From Oceanobacillus massiliensis str. N'diop (lineage in GTDB: Bacteria > Bacillota > Bacilli > Bacillales > Amphibacillaceae), in assembly GCF_000285495.1 (NCBI RefSeq), contig NZ_HE610979.1:12295-76294 (forward strand): DNA of 64,000 nt. Direction: 5' to 3'. Position numbers and translations under genes: made by a program. Of this stretch, positions 17,719 through 25,675 are shown one piece after another (position 1 is the stretch's first letter; every line of letters starts with the position of its first letter). The notes below the pieces were generated by a model. That model was not told the origin of the DNA, made no database searches, and was given only the letters and a program-made list of their open reading frames with translations.

Positions 17719-18600
17719 TTACAAATCCAGACCATCTATTTCTTCTATTTCACCTTCAGGAGGTACGGATGCATCTTCTTCATAAAACTTTACTGCCAGC
17801 TCCGACAATGTACCATCTTCACGCATTTCATTTAATGTACGATTGATTTCTTCCGTCAGCTGATCCGCATCCTTAGGAATAACAACAGCTTGTTCTGTTG
17901 GATGGAATTTCAGTGTTGGATGCAAGTGCAAATCGAAATCAGGAAATGCTGCCACACCGAATTTAGTTAAATAATAGTCATTGATTACAACGTCTGTTCT
18001 CGCGTTGCTGATATCACTTAAATACGCCTCATTTGGTGCATTGCCATAGGTGATTACTTCAGCACCGAAATGTTCTGCAATTTGACTATAGATGGTTGTA
18101 GCGCCCCCACCAGCTTTTTTGCCTTCTAAATCTTCCAATGTTTCAATTCCTGAGTTATCTGACTCCCGCACTGCCATTGTACTATAGGAATACTTATATG
18201 GTTCACTAAAGTTAAATTCTTCTTTTCTTTTATCGGTTGCTTCAATATCATTTGCTGCAACATCAATTCTGCCGCTTTGCACAGCTGGCAGCATACTGTC
18301 AATTCCCATTATTTCAAAACGAACATCAAGATCAAGACGCGCTGCAATTTCGCGCAATACCTCCACATCGTAACCGGTCAATTCATCATCTTCATCATAA
18401 AACGAAGCGCCAATTAATGTACCGGAAGTACCTACAACAAGCTCTCCCGCATCCTGTATTTGCTCCCATCTTTCATCTGCAGCCTCCTCGGCTGCATTTC
18501 CCCCACGCTTTTCTGTTTCTTCTGATTCCTCAGTAGTACCGCATGCACTAAGTACCGCAATAATTGCGATTAAAATCAGATACCAATTAAATTTCCTCAT
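17719..18600 (-). CDS. Amino-acid ABC transporter substrate-binding lipoprotein (TcyA-like)
   Basis: 293 residues from the ATG at 18600 (AAAGGGG upstream). Lipoprotein signal with lipobox LSAC, an acidic linker, then a type-3 periplasmic-binding fold: LVVGTSGTLIGASFYDEDDELTGYDVEVLREIAARL, DVAANDIEATDKRKEEFNFSEPY, and the hinge region near GATTIYSQIAEHFGAEV. Cystine-type binding proteins of Bacillus look similar, but the ligand is inferred. Partner of the downstream permease. Confidence 0.88.
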   Translation of the reverse strand: MRKFNWYLILIAIIAVLSACGTTEESEETEKRGGNAAEEAADERWEQIQDAGELVVGTSGTLIGASFYDEDDELTGYDVEVLREIAARLDLDVRFEIMGIDSMLPAVQSGRIDVAANDIEATDKRKEEFNFSEPYKYSYSTMAVRESDNSGIETLEDLEGKKAGGGATTIYSQIAEHFGAEVITYGNAPNEAYLSDISNARTDVVINDYYLTKFGVAAFPDFDLHLHPTLKFHPTEQAVVIPKDADQLTEEINRTLNEMREDGTLSELAVKFYEEDASVPPEGEIEEIDGLDL

Positions 18601-18783
18601 CTGCTCCACCCCTTTGTGTTATATATAAAACTCACAGATAATTGTAACAGATTCATCTCTTTAAATAAACGATTATTGTTCTGTATCACTAAAATATACA
18701 CATTGTCTATAACACTATATGGGCTAAAAATAAGGTAGGGTGAGCAATTTCTGATTGACTCCCCTTCTATCGATGATATAATT

Positions 18784-18828
18784 ACATTAGATATTAAATT
18801 ATAATTATTATAATTTAATATCTAATGT
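18784..18828. promoter_or_regulatory. 45-bp perfect palindrome centred on a PerR box
   Basis: Both 22-base arms (18784-18805 and 18807-18828) are exact complements around T18806. The centre (18799-18813) reads TTATAATTATTATAA, an exact match to the PerR consensus TTATAATNATTATAA. It lies about 140 bp upstream of the iron-efflux ATPase gene. In B. subtilis pfeT is PerR-regulated. Confidence 0.85.
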
Positions 18829-18934
18829 ACGTTTGAAACATCATATATTTTTCATTGATGTACCATTTATTAAACGTTAATCAACGGATTGATCAGTGTT
18901 TTTAAGTTATATCAGTAATTACCTATTTATAAAT

Positions 18935-18953
18935 GGTAATGATTATTATTATC
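18935..18953. promoter_or_regulatory. Fur box upstream of pfeT
   Basis: GGTAATGATTATTATTATC matches the 19-bp Fur consensus GATAATGATTATCATTATC at 17 positions. It ends 15 bases before the start codon. Fur directly activates pfeT in B. subtilis; here the site lies very close to the start codon, so activation or repression is undecided. Confidence 0.75.
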
Positions 18954-18968
18954 AATTAAGGAGGTAAA

Positions 18969-20906
18969 ATGATAATGGATATTACTCATGGGTCATTAAA
19001 TTCTGCAATACATCCTAAAAAGGACGCTGTTTCGACTACATTATTTCACAGGATTGGAGAACATATTGAACTGATAGCTGCACTATTGAGTGGTGCGCTG
19101 ATACTCTTTACTTGGTTATTCGGAGATAATCTGTCCCAATCATGGTGGGTAATCCTTCATCTCCTTGCTTTTGCGGTTGGCGGATATGCTAAAGCATCAG
19201 AAGGTATTACCGAAACCATCAGGACGAAGAAATTGAACGTAGAAATATTAATGATTCTTGCAGCAATCGGTTCGGTTACAATTGGATACTGGACAGAAGG
19301 AGCCATACTTATCTTTATATTTGCTTTATCCGGGGCACTTGAAACCTACTCCATCAATAAAAGCAACAAAGCGATTTCCTCATTAATGGACCTGCAGCCG
19401 GAAGAAGCATTGCTGATCAAAGACGGTGTGGAGAAAACCGTTCCCGTCTCTGAACTCCAGTTGGATGACCTCGTCCTTGTTCGCGCTGGTGAACGGATTG
19501 CTGCGGATGGGCTTATCGTTAAAGGGGCATCATCGATTGATGAGAGTACGATTTCCGGTGAATCAATACCAGTTAATAAATCAGTTAGCAATAAGGTATT
19601 TTCCGGGACAGTTGCTCTTGACGGGACCATCATGCTAAAGATTACAACAAGGCCAAGTGAGACTCTATTCCAAAAAATCATTGATCTGGTGCAAACTGCA
19701 CAAGAGGAAAAGTCGCCATCTCAGTTATTCATTGAGAAGTTCGAAAATGCCTATGTTTATGCTGTCCTAGCAATAGTGGCCATCATGATGTTTGTGCCGC
19801 ATCTTACGCTTGGGTGGTCACTATCCGAAAGTATATACCGTGCAATGGTCCTGCTTGTAGTAGCATCACCCTGTGCACTTGTCGCATCCATTTCTCCCGC
19901 CTCCCTATCGGCCATCTCAAACGCTGCCAGGAAAGGCATTCTCTTTAAGGGTGGGGTGCATATTGAGAATCTGAACAGTATTCAAGCAATAGCTCTCGAT
20001 AAAACGGGTACCTTAACAAATGGGAAACCGGTTGTCACAGATGCCATTTTTGCGCCAGATGAAGATCAAATGCAAATCATGGCTGCTGCTCGGGCAATTG
20101 AAAAACAATCAACACATCCCCTAGCCCAGGCTATTGCCAGCTTTTGTCAGACAAATACCGGCAGCAGCAATCAACCAGAAGTACTCCATTGGAAAAATTT
20201 CAGCGGAAATGGCGTATCGGCTGTCCTGACAAATAAATGGGCAATCGGAAAAGCAGACTTTGTAGGAAAAGAAGCAGCAATGGAATTTCAGCATAACGCA
20301 CTTGCACGGCTGGCTTCAGAAGGGAAAACAGTCGCGTTTGTCAAAAAGGAAGATAAGATTGTAGCCATGTTTGCCTTAAAGGACACCGTGAGACAAACTA
20401 CCAAACAAGCGATTGCAAAATTGAAAAGCAATGGCATCATACCATTCATGCTAACAGGGGATAACGAATTGACCGCCAAAGCTATCGCCGTGGAAACAGG
20501 CATTGATCGCTACTTCGCAAACTGTCTGCCACAGGATAAAGTGAAGTTTGTCAAAGAACTGCGTCAACAGTACAGAAATGTGGCTATGGTGGGTGACGGA
20601 ATCAATGATGCACCAGCTTTAGCAAGCGCCAATACCGGTATTGCTATGGGGCAAGGAACAGATATAGCGCTAGATACAGCAGATGTCGTGTTGATGAATA
20701 ATGATTTATCTAAAATTACCGGATCCATTCAATTATCCAGCCGAATGAACCGGATTGTTAAACAGAACATTCTATTTTCGCTAAGTGTGATCGTTTTGCT
20801 TATTTTAAGTAATTACTTCCAGCTGATCGACCTTCCTCTTGGTGTACTTGGCCATGAAGGAAGTACCATCCTTGTAATCTTAAACGGTTTACGTTTGCTT
20901 AGGTAG
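18969..20906 (+). CDS. pfeT: P1B-4-type metal efflux ATPase PfeT (ferrous iron)
   Basis: 645 residues, with no N-terminal HMA domain. P-type ATPase motifs: DKTGTLTNG (phospho-Asp344), TGDNELTA, GDGINDAPAL, HP (KQSTHPLA). The transmembrane metal site has SPC (300-302) rather than CPC, and HEGST (from His629) in the penultimate helix; the SPC/HEGGT pair marks the P1B-4 group, which includes B. subtilis PfeT (formerly ZosA). The adjacent PerR box and Fur box strengthen the Fe(II) assignment. An ATG six bases inside is an alternative start. The last codons are part of a 35-bp tandem duplication. Confidence 0.92.
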   Translation: MIMDITHGSLNSAIHPKKDAVSTTLFHRIGEHIELIAALLSGALILFTWLFGDNLSQSWWVILHLLAFAVGGYAKASEGITETIRTKKLNVEILMILAAIGSVTIGYWTEGAILIFIFALSGALETYSINKSNKAISSLMDLQPEEALLIKDGVEKTVPVSELQLDDLVLVRAGERIAADGLIVKGASSIDESTISGESIPVNKSVSNKVFSGTVALDGTIMLKITTRPSETLFQKIIDLVQTAQEEKSPSQLFIEKFENAYVYAVLAIVAIMMFVPHLTLGWSLSESIYRAMVLLVVASPCALVASISPASLSAISNAARKGILFKGGVHIENLNSIQAIALDKTGTLTNGKPVVTDAIFAPDEDQMQIMAAARAIEKQSTHPLAQAIASFCQTNTGSSNQPEVLHWKNFSGNGVSAVLTNKWAIGKADFVGKEAAMEFQHNALARLASEGKTVAFVKKEDKIVAMFALKDTVRQTTKQAIAKLKSNGIIPFMLTGDNELTAKAIAVETGIDRYFANCLPQDKVKFVKELRQQYRNVAMVGDGINDAPALASANTGIAMGQGTDIALDTADVVLMNNDLSKITGSIQLSSRMNRIVKQNILFSLSVIVLLILSNYFQLIDLPLGVLGHEGSTILVILNGLRLLR

Positions 20907-20973
20907 TTCAAATCCGCTTAGACATAGGTTTGCTTAGGTAGTTCAAATCCGCTTAGACATAGGTTTGCTTAGG
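20893..20973 (+). repeat. 35-bp tandem duplication at the 3' end of pfeT
   Basis: Two identical 35-base units (20893-20927, 20928-20962) and 11 bases of a third. The first unit contains the last four codons and TAG stop of pfeT, so the duplication copies the gene end into the spacer. Confidence 0.9.
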
Positions 20974-21048
20974 TTTTGTTTCGGTTTGTTCAATTACGAC
21001 TGGAACTTAATCACGCAACACTAAAACACATTAAGAGCTTATAGAAAG

Positions 21049-21087
21049 AAACCCCGGGCAATTCTGTATTGAACTTGTCCGGGGTTT
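21049..21087. terminator. Terminator between pfeT and yfkH
   Basis: AAACCCCGGGCAA pairs with TTGTCCGGGGTTT (one G-T pair); a T-rich run follows on the minus strand. Convergent genes flank it. Confidence 0.85.
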
Positions 21088-21103
21088 AATAGCTTAATCT
21101 GCA

Positions 21104-21922
21104 TTATCTTGAGCGATGTTCTCGTATAAAGGCATTGATTACACCTCCGGTAATGACAATAATGCCAAACAGGTAAAACCAGATCATCAATATGATGACA
21201 GTTCCGAGACTGCCATATGTTGCCGAGTAATCACCGATATTGTTTACATAAAAGGAAAAACCCCATGAAACCGTCTGCCAGGACACAGTAGCGAATACCG
21301 TACCCCAGATGATATTTTTGAAATAAATCCTTTTATGCGGGGCAATTTTATAAAGGAAGAATAATACAATGAAGAATATTGCCGAGGAAACGACCCAACG
21401 CAAGGTTTCCCATACATTAAGAAACCCTGCGGATAAGCCAAAGATAGAGAATGCATATTGTCCAATCATTCTGCCAAACACAGGCAGCAAAAGAGCTATT
21501 ATAATGACCACTACCATAGCAATCGTCATGACGATTGCTATTAACCGGTCCACAAAAAAGAAACGGTCACTTTCAATCCTATATGCTCGGTTAAAGGCTC
21601 TGGTTATGGCATTGACACCATTTGAGGCAGCCCAAAGTGTACCAATGATTCCGATTGATAAAAGCCCACCGTTCTGTTCCTTCAGCATTTGCTGGACATT
21701 TAATTGAATTAGATCCATTACCTGTGAAGGTGCAAACGTTGCAATCGTATCAAGGATTACCTGGATATCAATCGATAGATAGCCAATGAAATTCAGTAAG
21801 AACAGCAAGAATGGGAACAGTGATAATAAGAAGAAATATGCCAATTGGGCGGCAAGACCGAATACATCAACTTCTTCCATGCGCTGATAGAATTGTTTAA
21901 CGAGGTTCAGTATATCTTTCAA
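21104..21922 (-). CDS. yfkH: YihY/BrkB family membrane protein (YfkH)
   Basis: 272 residues with six predicted spans and the family motifs AAQLAYFFLLSLFPFLLFLL near the start, GTLWAASNGVNAITRAFNRAY near residue 112, and GSLGTVIILMIWFYLFGIIVITGGVINAF at the end. The family was once called ribonuclease BN by mistake; its role is unknown. Third gene of the yfkJ-yfkI-yfkH cluster, order as in B. subtilis. Confidence 0.92.
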   Translation of the reverse strand: MKDILNLVKQFYQRMEEVDVFGLAAQLAYFFLLSLFPFLLFLLNFIGYLSIDIQVILDTIATFAPSQVMDLIQLNVQQMLKEQNGGLLSIGIIGTLWAASNGVNAITRAFNRAYRIESDRFFFVDRLIAIVMTIAMVVVIIIALLLPVFGRMIGQYAFSIFGLSAGFLNVWETLRWVVSSAIFFIVLFFLYKIAPHKRIYFKNIIWGTVFATVSWQTVSWGFSFYVNNIGDYSATYGSLGTVIILMIWFYLFGIIVITGGVINAFIREHRSR

Positions 21923-21953
21923 AATCGCACGCTCCCGTAAAAAGCTAGTTGTT

Positions 21954-22250
21954 CTACTGTATTTCTTTAACCTCTTTTTTATTCGCTACTTTATCCAAAG
22001 TTGTCTCAACTTGTTCCAAGGCATTGATCGCGTTAGCAGCACCATCAGCAAAGGTTTGATTAAATTGGTCAAATGCATCTCTTAAGTTATGAATGGCTTC
22101 TGAAGGGTGGCTCATAAAATAAGATGAATTCGATTTGGCTGCAGTCAGTTTATCCTTTGCATATTCCCTTGCCTCTCTGTCAAATAATGCAGTGGCTCCC
22201 CCTACAACCGCTCCAAGTGTAATACCCATTAGTAATTTGCGTTTTCCCAT
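21954..22250 (-). CDS. yfkI: YtxH-like membrane-anchored protein (YfkI position)
   Basis: 98 residues with one hydrophobic stretch LLMGITLGAVVGGATALF at the N-terminus followed by a charged helical tail (FDREAREYAKDKLTAAK). This layout is that of YtxH-domain general-stress proteins. It lies between the phosphatase and yfkH genes; the symbol is given by synteny with B. subtilis. Confidence 0.75.
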   Translation of the reverse strand: MGKRKLLMGITLGAVVGGATALFDREAREYAKDKLTAAKSNSSYFMSHPSEAIHNLRDAFDQFNQTFADGAANAINALEQVETTLDKVANKKEVKEIQ

Positions 22251-22268
22251 CTTGAATCTCTCCTTTAA

Positions 22269-22739
22269 TCAAAAATGATGTTTTTCTTTCATATAATTAA
22301 GTAATTGAATACAACCTGCCGATACCAGCTGAAACGTATAATCAAAGTTCCCAGTGTAGTACGGATCTGGCACATCCACTTCGGGAGAATTATCGACAAA
22401 ATCCATTAATTTCATAACGATAACGGAATCGTCCGCTTTATGTATCTTACCCAAGTCTTCTATATTTTGCTCATCCATGGCAATAATATAATCAAAAGCA
22501 TCCCAGTCATTCTCCTCAACTTGCCGTGCAAGTATTCCTTCGTAGGATATCTTTTCACGGTCCAGCAGGATTCTTGTGCCTTTATGCGGTACATTGCCGG
22601 AATGCCAATTTCCTGTCCCACCTGAATCCACTTCAATTTTATCAGAAAGGTTTTCCTTTTTCACTAAATCCCTGAATATAGCTTCAGCCATCGGCGACCG
22701 GCAAATATTACCTAAACATACAAATAATACACGTACCAT
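22269..22739 (-). CDS. yfkJ: Low-molecular-weight protein tyrosine phosphatase YfkJ
   Basis: 156 residues. The active-site loop CLGNICRSP (Cys, Arg, Ser) is at the N-terminus and the general-acid Asp is in VDVPDPYY near residue 122. In B. subtilis YfkJ is a stress-linked tyrosine phosphatase. An in-frame ATG six bases earlier is possible. First gene of the yfkJ-yfkI-yfkH operon. Confidence 0.94.
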   Translation of the reverse strand: MVRVLFVCLGNICRSPMAEAIFRDLVKKENLSDKIEVDSGGTGNWHSGNVPHKGTRILLDREKISYEGILARQVEENDWDAFDYIIAMDEQNIEDLGKIHKADDSVIVMKLMDFVDNSPEVDVPDPYYTGNFDYTFQLVSAGCIQLLNYMKEKHHF

Positions 22740-22778
22740 TATCATAACACCACTTTCCTGTTTTTAATAATCGGATCT

Positions 22779-23250
22779 TTTTCTAAGGCTCTTTTCGTAA
22801 GTATTGTTGTTATTTCTAACTTTGTATTTGATAGAAACTGCGACGTAACTAGAAATCATTGGTGCTTTATCTGCACTCCGGAAATACACTGCGCTTTCCG
22901 CGGGCTCGCGCTAAGCCTCCTCGCTCGCAAAGTTCGCTCTCTGTGGGGTCTTAGCGTCTTCGCTTTGCCGCAGGAGTCTCCATGTATTTCCTCCACTATG
23001 ATTTGGCTTTCTGAATCGAATTAAAAATTACTGATTCGATTATGAAACTAATGGATTGGAGCGTAGGGCAGTCGACTCCAGCGGGAAAAGCAACGGCTGA
23101 AGATCCCGCAGGAAGTGGGTTTCTTCCGAGGAAGCTGAAGCGTTGCCCGCGGAAAGCGACTGCCCGGAGCAGAAATCGGCTGTTGATGGTACGTCGCAAT
23201 TTATATATTTTATGAAAAACAACAATCTTTGAGAAAACAGCCTTTTCTAA
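22779..23250 (-). mobile_element. MITE copy A with 8-bp target duplication
   Basis: Element 22787-23242 (456 bp) lies between two TTTTCTAA target repeats (22779-22786, 23243-23250). The 25-bp terminal inverted repeats start GGCT(C/G)TTTTC and match at 20 of 25 positions. Inside are two GC-rich hairpin modules of about 115 bp (22876-22994 and 23058-23169) that are diverged inverted copies of one another. No transposase. Terminal sequence and 8-bp duplication fit the ISL3 family, inferred. Confidence 0.9.
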
Positions 23251-23284
23251 AGATTTACGGATTGGAAATTTATGGTTAAATACC

Positions 23285-23345
23285 GATATAACGATAGTAT
23301 TACTGATATAGCGGTTATTTTTGCTAATATATCCCTATGAACCCT
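23285..23345. repeat. 20-21-bp periodic GATATA repeat beside MITE A
   Basis: GATATA at 23285 and 23305 and AATATA at 23326 (20 and 21 bases apart), each unit with a TTA/TTTTT middle. The rest of 23346-23520 shows no gene. Confidence 0.5.
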
Positions 23346-23531
23346 GAAATCATGCTCGAAATTACCGAATAAAGCAACAGGAATAGCCACCAACTACTAA
23401 GATTGAAATAGTCCAATACTATTATAAGCGACTACTCCTCTGGTAATCAAAACAAGTAGGCTAAAAAAACTTCAATTATATCGTAAACGCCCTATGTAAA
23501 CCCTTACTTATAACAAATTACCTAATTTCGC

Positions 23532-23572
23532 TTGACATAACGTTAAATATTCGGAATATTTAATAGTATACA
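23532..23572 (+). promoter_or_regulatory. Promoter and palindrome ahead of the AGCS symporter
   Basis: TTGACA at 23532-23537 is followed by a perfect 10-1-10 inverted repeat TTAAATATTC-G-GAATATTTAA (23543-23563) covering the -10 area. Its centre AATATTCGGAATATT differs from the CodY consensus AATTTTCWGAAAATT at three positions, so CodY control is possible. Confidence 0.55.
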
Positions 23573-23591
23573 AATTAAAGGGGGATGGATA

Positions 23592-24956
23592 ATGCTAGAT
23601 ATTCTTGGTGACATTAGCAGTTTTGTCTGGGGACCGCCAACACTGATTCTGATTGTTGGCACTGGACTGTATTTAACATTCCGTTTGGGCTTCCTGCAGA
23701 TTAGGGCCTTGCCGTATGCTTTGAAGCTTGCCTTCAGCCCAAAGAGACAGGATAAGAAATCAAAGGGTGATATTAGTCACTATCAGGCACTGACGACCGC
23801 CATGGCTGCTACAATAGGAACCGGTAATATTGTAGGTGTGGCTACTGCCGTAGTAGTAGGTGGACCCGGTGCGGTATTCTGGATGTGGATTACTGCTTTG
23901 TTTGGAATGGCGACAAAATACGCGGAGGCATTGCTGGCTGTCAAATATCGCACAACCGATAGCAAAGGGCAAATGTCAGGTGGACCGATGTATTACCTTG
24001 AAAGAGGAATGAATGCCAAGTGGCTTGGTGTCCTTTTTGCTATCTTCGGGGCCATCGCTGCATTTGGAATTGGAAACATGGTTCAATCCAATTCTGTATC
24101 GGATGCATTGCAATCATCATTCAATATCCCGACCTGGGTAACCGGTATTGTCCTTACTCTCTTAACTGGTTTGGTAATTCTCGGGGGTATTAAAAGCATT
24201 GGTAAAGTTACTGCATTCTTTGTGCCAATTATGGCAGCAATTTATGTTATTGGCGGACTAATCATTATGGTAATGAATCTTGACCTTATCCCCGCTGCCA
24301 TTAGCCTGATTTTTACGGACGCATTTACTGGCAGTGCTGTAGGTGGAGGTATATTGGGAACCGTAATCAGGTACGGGGTTGCACGTGGGGTATTCTCCAA
24401 TGAAGCCGGCCTCGGTTCGGCTCCAATTGCTGCTGCCGCTGCGAAGACAGATTACCCTGGTCGTCAGGCACTTGTTTCGATGACACAGGTATTTATTGAT
24501 ACCATCCTTGTCTGTTCCATTACTGGTATTACGATTGTCATGGCAGATCAATTTTCCGGAGGTCTTGACGGAGCTCCGTTGACAAGTGCATCGTTTTCAG
24601 CGTTCCTTGGTGAAACAGGTGGTTATCTTGTAACGATTTCCATTGTATTCTTTGCCTTCTCAACACTTGTTGGCTGGTCTTACTACGGTGAGAAGTGTTT
24701 CGGATATTTATTTAAGAATGATAAAGCCCTATCTATCTATCGAATCGTCTTTGTATTGGTTGTATTCTACGGAGCGATTGAACTGATTGATGTTGTCTGG
24801 CTAATGGCCGACATCATGAACGCATTGATGGCAATACCGAACCTGATTGGTCTCTTGGGACTTTCTGGTGTCGTAGCCTATGAAACGAAGAAATTCATGA
24901 AAATTGCCAAGGAAGAAAAAGAACAGGAAAAATCGGCAAAAGCAAAGTCTGCTTAA
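23592..24956 (+). CDS. alsT: Sodium:alanine/glutamine symporter, AGCS family
   Basis: 454 residues, GGGGG ribosome site. Around ten membrane spans with AGCS motifs: ALTTAMAATIGTGNIVGVATAVVVGGPGAVFWMW (Na+ site), GMATKYAEALLAVKYR, SGGPMYYLERGM, and EAGLGSAPIAAAAAKTDYP near residue 275. It takes up a small neutral amino acid with Na+. B. subtilis AlsT/GlnT are the nearest types; alanine or glutamine cannot be decided, though the glutaminase gene nearby hints at glutamine. Confidence 0.9.
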   Translation: MLDILGDISSFVWGPPTLILIVGTGLYLTFRLGFLQIRALPYALKLAFSPKRQDKKSKGDISHYQALTTAMAATIGTGNIVGVATAVVVGGPGAVFWMWITALFGMATKYAEALLAVKYRTTDSKGQMSGGPMYYLERGMNAKWLGVLFAIFGAIAAFGIGNMVQSNSVSDALQSSFNIPTWVTGIVLTLLTGLVILGGIKSIGKVTAFFVPIMAAIYVIGGLIIMVMNLDLIPAAISLIFTDAFTGSAVGGGILGTVIRYGVARGVFSNEAGLGSAPIAAAAAKTDYPGRQALVSMTQVFIDTILVCSITGITIVMADQFSGGLDGAPLTSASFSAFLGETGGYLVTISIVFFAFSTLVGWSYYGEKCFGYLFKNDKALSIYRIVFVLVVFYGAIELIDVVWLMADIMNALMAIPNLIGLLGLSGVVAYETKKFMKIAKEEKEQEKSAKAKSA

Positions 24957-24960
24957 TCTT

Positions 24961-25000
24961 AAGGGGAGGTCCTGAAAGTTTCAGGACTTCCCCTTTATTT
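24961..25000. terminator. Terminator between the symporter and SRAP genes
   Basis: AAGGGGAGGTCCTGAAA pairs with TTTCAGGACTTCCCCTT (one G-T pair), then TATTTAT. Confidence 0.88.
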
Positions 25001-25664
25001 ATACTATTGGATTGACACAGAGCGGATCGTTATTTTGGGCGGAATTGACGTAATCTGAGATATTATAAGCCGAAAGCGGCACATCAGCAAGGCTATGCAA
25101 AAACTCTTTTGCTTCACCCGGCTTAAGCTTATGAGGCTGCAGCCACTCATCCTCTTTACTCTTTGGCAATATCACGGGCATCCGATCATGAATATCCTCC
25201 ATAAAGCGATTGGCACTCGTTGTCAGTATGGTGCATGTGAATAATGTACGGTCCCCCTGCACCCATTTATCCCACAGCCCCGCAAAGCCAAACAGTTTCC
25301 GATCCTTCACCTGTATTCTTTTCGGCTGCTTTTCATTTGATACTCTTTTCCATTCATAAAAACTATCGGCAACAATCAGACATCTCTTACGGGTCAGGAG
25401 GTTTTTAAAACTTGGCTTTTGATGTGCCGTTTCGCTTCTTGCATTAATCATTTTATAACCGATTTTTTCATCCTCTGCCCACGACGGTATAAGTCCCCAG
25501 CGTAAATATCCCGCTCTTTTTCCATTCCCATCGTTTATGATTGCAAGCACATTCTGACCTGGTGCTACATTATAGCTTGGATGAAAGGATTCAATCTCCT
25601 GGTCCAATCCAAATTCTTTCAAAACCTCCAGCTCATCAGCGAGCAGCGTATACCTTCCACACAT
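24999..25664 (-). CDS. SRAP-domain abasic-site protein (YedK/HMCES family)
   Basis: 221 residues from the ATG at 25664 (GGAGG upstream), giving the required N-terminus MCGRYT in which Cys2 becomes the catalytic nucleophile. Other conserved parts: YNVAPGQNVLAI, LRWGLIPSWAED, NARSETAHQKPSFK, CLIVADSFYEWKR, and the C-terminal HDRMPVIL. The family forms covalent links with abasic sites in single-stranded DNA. Eleven bases downstream of the glutaminase gene, so probably cotranscribed. Confidence 0.93.
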   Translation of the reverse strand: MCGRYTLLADELEVLKEFGLDQEIESFHPSYNVAPGQNVLAIINDGNGKRAGYLRWGLIPSWAEDEKIGYKMINARSETAHQKPSFKNLLTRKRCLIVADSFYEWKRVSNEKQPKRIQVKDRKLFGFAGLWDKWVQGDRTLFTCTILTTSANRFMEDIHDRMPVILPKSKEDEWLQPHKLKPGEAKEFLHSLADVPLSAYNISDYVNSAQNNDPLCVNPIV

Positions 25665-25675
25665 AGGAATACCTC

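Noticed and set aside
22996-23225. Overlapping open frames of 60-67 codons inside MITE A
   Set aside because: They arise from the GC-rich hairpin modules, recur in copies B and C (45188-45401, 63624-63866), and lack ribosome sites.
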